Below, piece by piece: positions 23,888-33,700 of a stretch of DNA of 54,631 bases (within the stretch, counting starts at the first letter, position 1; the number at the start of each line of letters is the position of its first letter). Origin of the DNA: JBFIHZ01 sp041601535 (GTDB lineage Bacteria; Pseudomonadota; Gammaproteobacteria; Xanthomonadales; SZUA-36); NCBI GenBank assembly GCA_041601535.1, contig JBFIHZ010000002.1:1-54631 (forward strand), in the 5' to 3' direction. A program made the position numbers and the translations under genes. The notes below the pieces were generated by a model that did no database searches, was not told the origin of the DNA, and saw only the letters and a program-made list of their open reading frames with translations.

Positions 23888-25072
23888 GTGAGCCGCTCAA
23901 GCCCGCCCAGCACCAGCCGCCGGACAGCCTGCCTGCTGGCTGCCGGCCTGTTCTTTTTGTGTTGTGGAACATTCGCTCAGACGGACGACCTGGCCAGCCT
24001 GAACGAGGCCGAAGCGGAACAGAGGCTGACCGCTCTGAAAACGGCCATTTCCGAACTCACTTCGCAGCTGGAAAACTCCCGAAGTCTGCACCGTTCAGAG
24101 CAGGCTGAGCTGAAACAGCTGGACCTTGCCATCCAGCAAACCACCCGCCAATTGCGTGAACTTGACCAGCAGATTACGGCCCATCTGAAAGAACTTGAAT
24201 CACTGGAACGTTCGCGCGATGAGCAAATCCGGACATTGCAGGCACAACAGGAGCAACTTGCCGGCCAGGTGAACGCCACCTACCGCCTGGCCAGCCAGTC
24301 GCGCGTCAAGCTGGTCCTCAACCAGGATGACCCGTCACAACTCAGCCGCATGCTGGCCTACTACAACCACATTAACCAGGTGCAGGTGGAGAAAATCAAT
24401 GGCCTGAAAAAACTGCTGCAGGAACTGGAACAGGTTTTTCAGGCTATTGAGACGGAACTGAAGCGGATAAAAACCGTTCAAAACGACTATAACCTGGTGT
24501 TGGAGCAACAGAACAAACAACGTGTTGACCGTCAGGACTTGCTGACCACGCTGGCGCAACAGATCAGCACCGGAGAGGGTGAGCTGCAAGAACTGGAGCG
24601 TAACCGAGCGGATCTGGAACAACTGCTGGAACGCCTGGGTGATGCACTGGCCGACATCCCGTCCGACCTGGGGGCGCACCTCGGTGTTGCCGCGCAAAAA
24701 GGCAAGTTACCGCTGCCGGTCGCGGGCCGCGTGCTGCATGGATACGGCCAGCAGCGCGCTGCCGGCATGCATTGGCAAGGTTGGCTGTTGCAGGCCAAAG
24801 CAGGACAGGAAGTCCAAAATATCGCCTACGGCAGGGTCGCATTTGCCGACTGGCTGCGGGGCTACGGTCTGCTGATGATTATCGATCACGGGCAAGGATT
24901 TCTGAGCCTTTACGGATACAATGAAAGCCTGTTATGGGAAGTTGGCGACTGGGTTGAGCCCGGCACCGTTATCGCCACGGTGGGCGACAGTCCCGCGGGT
25001 GAGCAGGGTTTGTATTTTGAATTGCGCAAAGACGGCAAAGCGCTGGATCCGGCGGCGTGGCTGCAGCGGTAA
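23888..25072 (+). CDS. envC: EnvC-like murein hydrolase activator (degenerate LytM domain)
   Basis: Periplasmic coiled-coil protein of 394 aa. EnvC activates division amidases (AmiA/B) under control of FtsEX, and ftsEX is in this window at 49576-51224. It has an N-terminal signal peptide (A-C-L-L-A-A-G-L-F-F-L-C-C-G-T-F-A), a long coiled coil (residues ~35-250, rich in L, E, Q), and a C-terminal M23/LytM domain. The domain lacks the zinc-site histidine in the segment where active enzymes read Y-x-H: here it is L-Y-G-Y-N-E-S. That indicates an activator rather than an enzyme. It starts at a GTG 10 bp after gpmI, with a weak ribosome site. Confidence 0.88.
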   Translation: MSRSSPPSTSRRTACLLAAGLFFLCCGTFAQTDDLASLNEAEAEQRLTALKTAISELTSQLENSRSLHRSEQAELKQLDLAIQQTTRQLRELDQQITAHLKELESLERSRDEQIRTLQAQQEQLAGQVNATYRLASQSRVKLVLNQDDPSQLSRMLAYYNHINQVQVEKINGLKKLLQELEQVFQAIETELKRIKTVQNDYNLVLEQQNKQRVDRQDLLTTLAQQISTGEGELQELERNRADLEQLLERLGDALADIPSDLGAHLGVAAQKGKLPLPVAGRVLHGYGQQRAAGMHWQGWLLQAKAGQEVQNIAYGRVAFADWLRGYGLLMIIDHGQGFLSLYGYNESLLWEVGDWVEPGTVIATVGDSPAGEQGLYFELRKDGKALDPAAWLQR

Positions 25073-25118
25073 GGTTTACACCCAAAGTCAAATGGAATAC
25101 TGCCAGGCAGGGAAAGTT

Positions 25119-26426
25119 ATGAAACGTTTAATCATTTATGGAATTGGGTTGCTCGTTCTCGCTTGTGGAACAGCGGCCGCGGCGCAGGAAGCGACAGCCG
25201 GGACCCCTGCTGATGCGGCCAGAACGACACAACTCACCCTGGATGACCTGCGCTCGTTCACCGATGTGTTCAACCAGGTGCGGCGCAATTACGTCGAGGA
25301 AGTGGATGACAAAATGCTGCTGGAGGCTGCCATTACCGGCATGCTGACCGAGCTGGATCCGCACTCTGCCTATCTGCCCGACAAGGATTTTGAAGACCTG
25401 GAAAACTCGTCCAGGGGACAATACATCGGACTCGGATTTGACGTGGCCGCGGAAGACGGCCGCGTGGTGGTAAAGCAGGTGATCTCACCCAGCCCGGCTG
25501 ACTCCGCCGGCATTGACCCGGGTGACCTGATAACCTCGGTGGACGGAAAGCCGGTCAAAGGCAGACCGCTTGTGGATTCGATCGATGACCTCAGTGGCTT
25601 GCCTGGCAGCGAAGTGGTGCTCACGGTAATGAAACCGGATGAGAGCATTCACACGCTGAAACTCACTCGCGAATTCATCAAGGTACCGGCCCTCAGCTAC
25701 CGTTTGCTGGACCAGCGCTTTGGCTATTACCACCTGGTGTATTTCCATCGCGACATAGCCAACGATCTGAAACAGTCGCTGGACAGCGTGCAAGCGGATG
25801 GCACAACGCTGCAGGGTCTTATTCTGGACCTGCGCAACAATCCCGGCGGCGTGTTACAACCGGCTGTGGAAATGGCCGATGGATTTCTCGACAGCGGCAC
25901 CATCGTCACTACCCGTGGACGAAACTCCAGCATGCAAATGGAATTCACCGCCAAACCCGGCCAGTGGTTGCCGGAAATCCCGCTGGTCATTATTGTCGAC
26001 CGCGGCACCGCGTCCGCTTCGGAAGTACTGGCCGGCGCGCTGCAGGATAATGGCCGTGCCGTTATCCTGGGCGAAAGAACGTTTGGCAAGGGCTCGGTCC
26101 AGTCGGTCTTGCCGTTGCGTAACGGGGCCGGCATCAAGCTGACCACGGCCCGTTACTACACGCCTTCAGGCCGCTCGATTCAGGCCGAAGGCATTCAGCC
26201 GGATGTGTGGGCTTCAGGCGACCTGCAGCGCGTGACAGGGCCGGATGAGCGCAAGCGGGAAGCTGACCTGGAGCGCCACCTGCAAAACGAAACAGGGTTG
26301 CACAACGCGGATGCCCGCGAATCGACCCGTATTGAGGAGGATTATCCGCTGCATGAAGCGGTCAACCTGCTGCGGGCAGTCACGGTACTTTCGCAGTCAA
26401 CCCGGCAGCCCGAAACCGCTCAATAA
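25119..26426 (+). CDS. ctpA: C-terminal processing peptidase (S41 family)
   Basis: Periplasmic serine protease of 435 aa. The ATG at 25119 has AGGGAAAG upstream and opens into a signal peptide (I-I-Y-G-I-G-L-L-V-L-A-C-G-T-A-A-A-A). A PDZ domain spans about residues 100-180 (Y-I-G-L-G-F-D-V, then G-I-D-P-G-D-L-I). The S41 catalytic core contains the nucleophile in G-T-A-S-A-S-E-V-L-A-G-A-L and the general-base lysine in R-T-F-G-K-G-S-V-Q. CtpA-type proteases degrade cell-wall hydrolases and misfolded periplasmic proteins; its placement after an EnvC-like gene fits a cell-wall role, though this is inference. Twelve bp separate it from the DJ-1 gene. Confidence 0.95.
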   Translation: MKRLIIYGIGLLVLACGTAAAAQEATAGTPADAARTTQLTLDDLRSFTDVFNQVRRNYVEEVDDKMLLEAAITGMLTELDPHSAYLPDKDFEDLENSSRGQYIGLGFDVAAEDGRVVVKQVISPSPADSAGIDPGDLITSVDGKPVKGRPLVDSIDDLSGLPGSEVVLTVMKPDESIHTLKLTREFIKVPALSYRLLDQRFGYYHLVYFHRDIANDLKQSLDSVQADGTTLQGLILDLRNNPGGVLQPAVEMADGFLDSGTIVTTRGRNSSMQMEFTAKPGQWLPEIPLVIIVDRGTASASEVLAGALQDNGRAVILGERTFGKGSVQSVLPLRNGAGIKLTTARYYTPSGRSIQAEGIQPDVWASGDLQRVTGPDERKREADLERHLQNETGLHNADARESTRIEEDYPLHEAVNLLRAVTVLSQSTRQPETAQ

Positions 26427-26438
26427 AGAGGACGCTTT

Positions 26439-26987
26439 ATGACCAAAACCGTGCTGGTACCCCTGGCCCAGGGATGTGAAGAGCTTGAGGCCGTAACCAT
26501 TATCGACCTGCTGCGGCGCGCCGGCATTGAGGTGGTCGTGGCCGGGCTGGAAGACGGACCTGTCACCGCCAGCCGTGGCGTACGGTTGCTGCCGGACATG
26601 AGCCTGGACGAAGCCTTGCAACGCGATTACGACATGGTGGCGTTGCCGGGCGGCCTGCCGGGTTCGGACCATCTCGCCAATGATCAGCGGATCAGTGGCA
26701 TTCTGCGTGACATGACCGCCTCCGGGCGCTTCGTCGGCGCTGTCTGCGCCGCGCCCAAAGTGCTGGCGCGCAACGGCCTGCTGGACGGCAGGAAAGCCAC
26801 CGCCTTTCCCGGTGTGCTGCAGGCGGAACACCATCCGGACATTACCGGCGAAGCCGTTACCAGGGATGGTTCGGTCATCACCTCACGTTCAGTGGGAACG
26901 GTTATGGATTTTGCGCTGGCACTGGTCGAAGCATTGCTGGGACGTGAAAAACGCGAGCAACTTGAATCCAGCCTGGAGCGCAGCTGA
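26439..26987 (+). CDS. DJ-1/YajL family protein
   Basis: DJ-1/PfpI-superfamily protein of 182 aa, close to YajL in length and motifs. Seen: G-C-E-E-L-E-A-V-T with the conserved acidic residue (E15 or E16), A-L-P-G-G-L-P-G-S, and the nucleophile elbow V-G-A-V-C-A-A-P with the reactive cysteine near residue 106. The C-terminal S-R-S-V-G-T-V-M-D-F-A-L matches DJ-1. Members are reported as oxidative-stress protectants with glyoxalase or deglycase activities, which remain debated. The AAAGAGGACGC ribosome site and 12-bp gap indicate co-transcription with ctpA. Confidence 0.9.
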   Translation: MTKTVLVPLAQGCEELEAVTIIDLLRRAGIEVVVAGLEDGPVTASRGVRLLPDMSLDEALQRDYDMVALPGGLPGSDHLANDQRISGILRDMTASGRFVGAVCAAPKVLARNGLLDGRKATAFPGVLQAEHHPDITGEAVTRDGSVITSRSVGTVMDFALALVEALLGREKREQLESSLERS

Positions 26988-27050
26988 TCCCTGCCGACCC
27001 CTGCGGCCACACCGAATCGGCCCGTCCACCAGGCCGGCTCAGGTTGCGGC

Positions 27051-27077
27051 AAAAGAACCCGGAGGGCTGATCCGGGT
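27051..27077 (-). terminator. Probable terminator between yajL-like and DUF1820 genes
   Basis: Seven-bp stem ACCCGGA (27057-27063) / TCCGGGT (27071-27077) with a 7-nt loop. On the minus strand it is followed by TTCTTTT, a weak T-run. It lies between two convergent genes. Confidence 0.5.
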
Positions 27078-27109
27078 CAGTCAGGCTTGCGCGGGCAGAA
27101 CGTTCCGGC

Positions 27110-27439
27110 TCAGGACTGCGACCGGTTGGGCGGGGACACCGGAAACGGCGTTACCTTTTCCCCCGACTCGCGGTCGCGAATCAGGCATTTACCGCGCTTC
27201 TCAACTTCTTCAATACGCAGCACGGCCTGCATCGGCAAATGTAATACCTTGGCACCAGCGAATTCCTGGCGCATTTTTTCCTCGGTCGGATCAACTACCA
27301 GACCTTCCCCGGTCTCGAAAACCAGGTCGGCAACTTCCACAAAGCCCCATAAGCCACTGGTGCCGACGCTCTGACTGTACAGTTCGTAAACTTTGCCGTG
27401 GTTAAGGAAAACTACCTTGTAGAGGGATTTTGCGGCCAT
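27110..27439 (-). CDS. DUF1820 family protein
   Basis: Small cytoplasmic protein of 109 aa matching DUF1820, a family common in gammaproteobacteria with no known function. It begins S-L-Y-K-V-V-F-L-N-H-G-K-V-Y-E-L-Y and continues with G-F-V-E-V-A-D-L-V-F, V-D-P-T-E-E-K and H-L-P-M-Q-A-V-L-R-I-E-E-V, the strongly conserved C-terminal block. The remainder is short and polar. It lies 25 bp after the rhomboid gene on the same strand. Confidence 0.88.
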   Translation of the reverse strand: MAAKSLYKVVFLNHGKVYELYSQSVGTSGLWGFVEVADLVFETGEGLVVDPTEEKMRQEFAGAKVLHLPMQAVLRIEEVEKRGKCLIRDRESGEKVTPFPVSPPNRSQS

Positions 27440-27464
27440 AAAAATTCACCGGATGCTGGTTTGT

Positions 27465-28151
27465 TCAATAACGTAACTGCGCCAATGCGCGATAAAACAG
27501 CGCGATGCTCAGACCCAGTGCAAAACCCGCCAGGTGCGTCCACCACGCCACTGCAGCATTAATGGGGCCGAATACGGTATAAAGCAACTGCAGGGTAAAC
27601 CAGGAACCGATCACCAGCAGGGAGGGCACCTGGGCAAACTGCAGGTACAAACCCAATGGCAGGAACAAGCCGATACGCCGCGAAGGAAACAGGCCCAGAT
27701 AGGTTCCAACTACCGCCGAGATGGCACCGCTGGCACCGATAATGGGTGCTTCCAGGCCACTCAGGCGTAAAGCCACAATGGCGTTGGCCAGCGCACCCCC
27801 CAGCAGGAACAGACCCGCCATCCCCAGGCTGCCCAGACGCTGCTCCAGAGGCAGACCAAACAACCACAGGTAAGCCAGGTTGCCGACCAGGTGCAAACCA
27901 CTGGCGTGCATGAAAATGGCGCTGACCAGCGTTATCGCGGGATAGTGCAACCAGGCAGAAACCGGTCCGTCAAGCAAGCGCGCAACCGCACCGGCCTCGA
28001 CGCCCCCCAGGTCGATCATCACCTGCTGTGAAATAGGGGAAAGCAGAAAGTACAATGCCAGCATGGCGACACACACCAGCGAGATACCGATGGTCGCATA
28101 AGGCGGGCCTGGCCGGGTTTCAGACCAATTGGTGACAATCCCGTTGTTCAC
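27465..28151 (-). CDS. Rhomboid-family intramembrane serine protease
   Basis: Six-helix membrane protease of about 228 aa. The catalytic serine is in the helix-4 motif I-I-G-A-S-G-A-I-S, and the histidine in helix 6, W-W-T-H-L-A-G-F-A-L-G. The upstream H-x-x-x-N segment appears as H-L-V-G-N-L-A-Y-L-W-L-F-G. The start is a GTG at 28151 with GAGG close upstream. It is not adjacent to glpR/glpD or other genes that define GlpG. It follows gspB by 5 bp and precedes DUF1820, so it is probably translated from the same transcript. Its substrate is unknown; GspB's single transmembrane segment is a candidate only by proximity. Confidence 0.88.
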   Translation of the reverse strand: MNNGIVTNWSETRPGPPYATIGISLVCVAMLALYFLLSPISQQVMIDLGGVEAGAVARLLDGPVSAWLHYPAITLVSAIFMHASGLHLVGNLAYLWLFGLPLEQRLGSLGMAGLFLLGGALANAIVALRLSGLEAPIIGASGAISAVVGTYLGLFPSRRIGLFLPLGLYLQFAQVPSLLVIGSWFTLQLLYTVFGPINAAVAWWTHLAGFALGLSIALFYRALAQLRY

Positions 28152-28156
28152 TGACC

Positions 28157-28978
28157 TCAGCTTTTTACGTGGAAACGGTAATTACGATAACTGAAAATGG
28201 CCTGGGTGCGCTGGATTTCTTCCAACAGCACACCGCCCTCGAGCTCGTCGTTTTCGCGCAGTCGCTGGCCGTTCATCAGCACGAATCGGTCGTCCGGATT
28301 TTCGGCAAACACCAACACCGTGATACGCATTTCCGGCATTCTGTCACGGATGGACTGGGGCAATTGCCAGTAGCTGATGGTGTTCGTCTCGATGGCTTCT
28401 GACGCCGGGTCGGAGGCCACGGGCTGACGGGTTTCCGGCGAGGGACCGGCCGCGCTTCCAGCCGGCACTGCGGCCGTCAGTTTGCTCGCCGGGCTTACCG
28501 CCTCCGGGCCGGTCTGAGCCGGCGGGGTCCCGGATGATGACGGCTCATCAGCAGCTGAATAGGATTTTACTGACGTCCCCAGTTTCTGGCGCAATTCTTC
28601 CACGTTTTTACCACTGCTGCGGCGTCGCGTGGCCGGTTCGGCCGCTGGTTCTGCCTGGCTGAAGGATTTGACCGGGCTGTCCAGCGCCGTATCCTGTTGC
28701 CCGCCCTGCTGCTCCTCTGCAGCCGTCACCGCGCCGGCTGTTGACGGTGCAGCGACAGATTGTTGCGCCACCTGGCCCATGTCTGCAGGCGCGCGAAACT
28801 GCTGCCAGCCCAGCCAGCCAATGATGCCTGCCGCCAGCAGCAGCATCACGGCGGTAACCCAGGTAACACCATTCCCTGTCTCAGCCGAACCGCCGTCCAT
28901 ATTGCTGTGCAAGGTCGGGGTCGTACCCAACTGGCGTTGTGCTTCGGATTTTTTCAGTGCATCCAACAAAATGGACAT
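28157..28978 (-). CDS. gspB: General secretion pathway protein B (GspB-like)
   Basis: Inner-membrane protein of 273 aa resembling GspB/ExeB/OutB. It begins M-S-I-L-L-D-A-L-K-K-S-E-A-Q-R-Q, the N-terminal signature, followed by one transmembrane helix (V-T-A-V-M-L-L-L-A-A-G-I-I-G-W-L, ~40-55). A long disordered proline/serine/alanine-rich periplasmic stretch follows. The C-terminal GspB domain begins around I-S-Y-W-Q-L-P and includes I-T-V-L-V-F-A-E-N-P and F-S-Y-R-N-Y-R-F-H-V. With GspA it is thought to help the type II secretin cross or insert into peptidoglycan. The gspA stop is 2 nt upstream. No gspC-O genes lie in the window. Confidence 0.88.
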   Translation of the reverse strand: MSILLDALKKSEAQRQLGTTPTLHSNMDGGSAETGNGVTWVTAVMLLLAAGIIGWLGWQQFRAPADMGQVAQQSVAAPSTAGAVTAAEEQQGGQQDTALDSPVKSFSQAEPAAEPATRRRSSGKNVEELRQKLGTSVKSYSAADEPSSSGTPPAQTGPEAVSPASKLTAAVPAGSAAGPSPETRQPVASDPASEAIETNTISYWQLPQSIRDRMPEMRITVLVFAENPDDRFVLMNGQRLRENDELEGGVLLEEIQRTQAIFSYRNYRFHVKS

Positions 28979-28980
28979 GT

Positions 28981-30738
28981 TCAGAACCTCTCGTCCGTGG
29001 CGGCCAGCAGACGCGGCTGGTCAATGGTCGGCGCCATCAGATAAAGCAGTGTTTTGGGACCTACGATTCCGTCGCTGGTGAGCCCGTTGCGTTGCTGAAA
29101 CCCTCTCAACCAGTTTTCAAAATCCGCATCGAATATGCCTCCTCCGTTCCACGGCACGTCGGCCAGGGCCGCCATCTGCATGACGATGTTCACCGCCACG
29201 CCCGATTCTCCGCGGCGAATCTGCAACGGCCAGTCAGGGGCCTGAGGCCAGGAAACCAGAAACTCTCCCAGCCACAAAGGCTCTATGGCTTTGCGCTCAA
29301 AGTACTCTGGCTCACTGCCCGCCCCCAGCAGCAAACCGTCATCCGAGACGCCACGCAGGATTACGTGATACCTGTCATCGTCCTGCAGTACCAGGATCAC
29401 CGGCAAGCCCAGTTGCCGAACCCGGGACCAGCTGCCGTAGTCACGCAGGCAGGCATAACCCGTACCCAGTTGCCCGTCACAGGCCGCCTGCATCGCAACG
29501 GCATTGGCCTGATCGCGCCACAAGGTCGCCATACCATGCCACACCTGGGCATTCTGCCGGCTCAGCCAGTCGGTGTCGGGCCTGTCAGCGACCACTGCTG
29601 CGGCTGCCTGGTTCAGTTCAGCGTTTTGCGGCGAAGCTGCCTGGATGCTTGCAGCGCTCTGCGGCGTAGCAGCCTGCTCCACGGACGGACTGCCAAGCGG
29701 GTCTGCCGCAGCCACTGCGGGCTCCGGGGGCGGCTCTGCCACCGCTTGCTGCGGCGTCACGACCGAACCGGCTTGCTCCGGCCGGCCGGCTGACTGGCTT
29801 CCAGTTATCGGCTGGTCAAATGCTGGCCAGCTTACTCCGAACAGAGTGACCGCAATCAAGGCTGCACCGGACAAACCCAGCGCCGCAAAAGCCCACGGCC
29901 AGTAATGGCTGCGCACTCGTACTTCGCTGGGCTGAACTTCGTTTGCCGCCGCATGCACCATGCGCGCATTGATGGCGGTGGCTTCACTGGCATAGGCAGC
30001 AGCCAGTGCCCGGTCGGCAATGATATTGATCAGGCGCGGCACACCGCCCGAGCGTTGGTATAAAGCGTGCAGCGCTGATGTCCTGAACGGGTTGTGCTGT
30101 GCACCGGCGACTTGCATGCGGTGGCGAACGTAAGCATGTGTCTCGGTTTCGTTCAGTGGTTCCAGGTGGTAGCGCGCGGTAATCCGTTGTGCCAACTGAC
30201 GTAGATTCTGGCGTTGCAGCAGTTGGCGCAATTCCGGCTGGCCAAGCAATACCATTTGCAGCAGCTTGTCCTTGGCGGTTTCCAGATTGGTCAGCAGGCG
30301 CACTTGCTCCAGCGCCTCCGGGCTGAGGTTTTGCGCTTCGTCGATCACCACCACAACCCGCTTTCCCATGGCATGTTGCTGCAGCAGGTAAGCATTAAGC
30401 GCATCGACCAGGGCCTTGCTGCTGTCGCCAGCGGCGGATACATCCACACCCAGCTCTTCGCATATGCTGGCCAGCAGTTCCCTGGGCGTCAGCATGGGGT
30501 TCAGAATCAAAGCCAGGCGGGTATTTTCCGGCACCTGTTCCAGCAAACACCGGCAAATCGTGGTTTTGCCCGTGCCTACTTCACCGGTCAGCTGCACAAA
30601 CCCGCCGGCACCGCCCTTGCCCACGCCATACAACAGGTGTGCCAGCGCGTCACGGTGGCGCGCACTGAGATAGACAAACGCCGGGTCCGGCGTTATCGAG
30701 AATGGCGTTTCCGTCAGGCCAAAATACTGCAGATACAC
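28981..30738 (-). CDS. gspA: General secretion pathway protein A (GspA/ExeA-like AAA ATPase)
   Basis: Multidomain protein of 585 aa. Residues 1-270 are an AAA ATPase with Walker A G-E-V-G-T-G-K-T-T (~51-59) and Walker B V-V-V-V-I-D-E-A-Q (~132-140), preceded by the ExeA-type start Y-L-Q-Y-F-G-L-T-E-T-P-F. A transmembrane helix follows near 285-300. After a long alanine/proline linker come a periplasmic region with Y-A-C-L-R-D-Y-G-S-W and Y-H-V-I-L-R-G-V, typical of GspA proteins, and a C-terminal peptidoglycan-binding-1 domain with F-Q-Q-R-N-G-L-T-S-D-G-I-V-G-P-K-T. The layout suits an energy-using factor spanning the inner membrane and binding the wall. It lies 39 bp after putA and 2 bp before gspB. 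Confidence 0.92.
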   Translation of the reverse strand: MYLQYFGLTETPFSITPDPAFVYLSARHRDALAHLLYGVGKGGAGGFVQLTGEVGTGKTTICRCLLEQVPENTRLALILNPMLTPRELLASICEELGVDVSAAGDSSKALVDALNAYLLQQHAMGKRVVVVIDEAQNLSPEALEQVRLLTNLETAKDKLLQMVLLGQPELRQLLQRQNLRQLAQRITARYHLEPLNETETHAYVRHRMQVAGAQHNPFRTSALHALYQRSGGVPRLINIIADRALAAAYASEATAINARMVHAAANEVQPSEVRVRSHYWPWAFAALGLSGAALIAVTLFGVSWPAFDQPITGSQSAGRPEQAGSVVTPQQAVAEPPPEPAVAAADPLGSPSVEQAATPQSAASIQAASPQNAELNQAAAAVVADRPDTDWLSRQNAQVWHGMATLWRDQANAVAMQAACDGQLGTGYACLRDYGSWSRVRQLGLPVILVLQDDDRYHVILRGVSDDGLLLGAGSEPEYFERKAIEPLWLGEFLVSWPQAPDWPLQIRRGESGVAVNIVMQMAALADVPWNGGGIFDADFENWLRGFQQRNGLTSDGIVGPKTLLYLMAPTIDQPRLLAATDERF

Positions 30739-30777
30739 GGTATCTACCCCAGGGTCAGGTGAAGCAAGCGGACCACG

Positions 30778-33700
30778 CTAGTCTTCCAGCCCCAACAGGC
30801 CGGCGTTTCCGCCAACCGCGGCTGTATTGACTGTCAGGGTACGCTCAGTTGCAAATCGTTGCATGTAGTGTGGACCACCCGCTTTGGGTCCGGTTCCTGA
30901 CAATCGCTCACCGCCGAAAGGCTGAACCCCAACCACCGCCCCGATCATGTTGCGGTTGATGTAGCAATTTCCGACCCGGATACGGCTGGCGATATAGTCC
31001 TGGGTGCGGTCGATACGGCTGTGCACACCCAGCGTCAGGCCGTAGCCGGTGGCATTGATCTGGTCAATAACCTGATCCAGTTCGCGCGCGCGGTACCTGA
31101 CAATGTGCAGGATCGGACCGAACACTTCGCGTTGCAGCTGGCTGATGGACTCGATCTGATAAGCACAGGGGGCAAAGAAGTACCCGGACAGGTTGGACGG
31201 CAGGTTGGCTTGCGCCACACGCTTGCCCTGGCTTTCCATTCTGGCTGCGTGGTTCTGCAACACGGTCAGCGCATCCGCGTCGATCACCGGACCCACATCG
31301 GTGGACAGTTTGCGTGGATCGCCCAGCACCAGTTCCTGCATGGCCCCGCTTAACAGCTCGAGGATGTGATCCGCGACGTCGGCCTGTACAAACAACACAC
31401 GCAGGGCGGAACAGCGTTGTCCGGCACTGAGGAAAGCGCTGGCAATAACGTCCTTGACCACCTGCTCGGGCAGTGCGGAACTGTCCACCAGCATGGCGTT
31501 CTGACCACCTGTTTCCGCTATCAGTGCGGCCAGTGGTGCGTCCCGCTCAGCCAGGCTGCGGTTGATCAGGCGGGCGGTTTCGGTGGAACCGGTAAAGGCC
31601 ACGCCATCTATGCGTGGATCAGCCGTCAGGCGGGCGCCCACTGTGGCCCCATCTCCCGGCAATAGCTGCAGAGCCTGCCGCGGTATACCCGCCTGGTGCA
31701 ACAGCCGCGTGGCCAAAGCCGCCACGGCCGGCGTTTGTTCAGCCGGCTTGGCCAGTACCGTGTTGCCCGCAGCCAGCGCGGCGGTGACCTGGCCGGTAAA
31801 TATGGCCAAGGGAAAATTCCACGGACTGATGCAGGCAAACACACCTCGCCCGTGCAGGGTTAGCTGGTTGGATTCACCGGTTGGCCCGGGCAATTCGACC
31901 GGTTCGGCGAAATGCTCACGCGCCTGCAGCGCATAATAACGGGCAAAATCCACCGCTTCGCGGACTTCGGCGATGGTGTCGCGTACGGTTTTGCCTGCTT
32001 CGCGCGCGCACAGGGCCATCAATTCCGGCAGGTTCTGCTCCATCAGGTCAGCCGCCCGCTCCAGCATGGCGGCCCGTTCGGTGGCCGGGGTGCGGTCCCA
32101 CTCAGCGGAAAATCCGCGTGCCACCTCGATGGCCTGATCAACCTGCTCTGCGGTGCAGTTTCTGATGGTACCAATCTGGCTGGACAACAAGGCCGGATTG
32201 GCATTGGCTTCCACTTCATTTGCAGTGAAATCCGCCGCAAAACCCAACATGGGTTCAACGTCCCAGCGGGTATCCGCAAATACCTGCATGCGGCTGGCCA
32301 GCGCAGTCACTTCAGTTTCACTGGCCAGGTTGACACCCGCTGAATTGAGCCGCTTGTCTCCATATATGTCGCGCGGCAGGGGGATACCCGGATGCGGTAT
32401 CGGTTGCGTGCTGGCCACTTTGGCAATGGGATCTTCAGCCACCTGGTCAACCGGCAGCGACTCATCCACGATGCGGTTGACAAACGAGGTATTGGAACCG
32501 TTTTCGAGCAAGCGGCGTACCAGATAAGGCAGCAGGTCCTCATGGCTTCCCACCGGTGCGTAAACGCGGCAGGCGTGGCGGAAGCCGGGCTCCTGCATAA
32601 CCACGTCGTATAAATCAGCTCCCATGCCATGCAAACGCTGGAACTCAAAATCAAGGCGGTCACCGGCGAGTTCGGTTACTACAGCAACAGTATGCGCATT
32701 GTGTGTGGCGAACTGCGGGTAAAACGCCTGGCGATTGTCCAGTAACTTGCGGGCGCAGGCGATATAGGAAACATCGGTGTTGGCCTTGCGGGTAAACACC
32801 GGATAGCCGGCATAGCCTTCGACCTGGGCATGCTTGATTTCGGAATCCCAATAAGCGCCCTTGACCAGCCGTACCGGAATGCGACGGCCAACCCGGGCCG
32901 CCAGCGCGGCCAGCCAGTCGATCTCGTAGGTCGCGCGTTTCTGATAGGACTGCAAGGCCAGTCCCAGGCCGTGCCAACCATCCAGCAGCGGGTTTTCATA
33001 CACCCGTGAGAACACGTCCAGTGTCAGCATCAGCCGATCCGCTTCTTCAGTGTCGATGGTCAGTGCCATACGGTTGGCTTTGGCCAGTTGCGCCAGTTCC
33101 AGTACCCGGGGTACCACCTCAGTCAGCACGCGCTCGGATTGAGCATATTCGTAGCGCGGATGGAGCGCCGACAGTTTTACCGAGATGCTGGGTGCCTCGA
33201 AGATATCTTCCGCGGTATTGCGCTCGCCAATCGCCTTGATGGCATTGCGGTAGGCTTCCAGATAACGCTCTGCATCACGTGCCGTCAGCGCGGCTTCACC
33301 CAGCATGTCAAATGAATACCGGTACTTACGGTTGTTTTTTTTGCGCGAGCGCTCAAACGCCTCGTCAATATCCCGCCCCATCACGTATTGATGGCCCATG
33401 ATACGCATGGCCTGCCGGATGGCGGTGCGTACCATGGGCTCGCCACTTTTATTGATCAGGCGCATCAGCGTCGAGGTGAAGTTCGCCTTGGTCTTGCCTG
33501 GCAATGACACCAGCTTTCCGGTCAGCATCAATCCCCAGGTCGAGGCGTTGACCAGCACGGAGCCACTTTTACCGACATGCGACTCCCAGTTGGCATCACC
33601 CAGCTTGTCGGCAATCAGTTTTTCAGCGGTTTCAGCGTCCGGAATCCGCAACAGCGCTTCAGCCAGGCACATCAGAACCACGCCCTCTTCAGAGGAAAGG

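Noticed and set aside
28157..30738. Complete type II secretion locus
   Set aside because: Only gspA and gspB are present; no gspC-O genes lie in the window.
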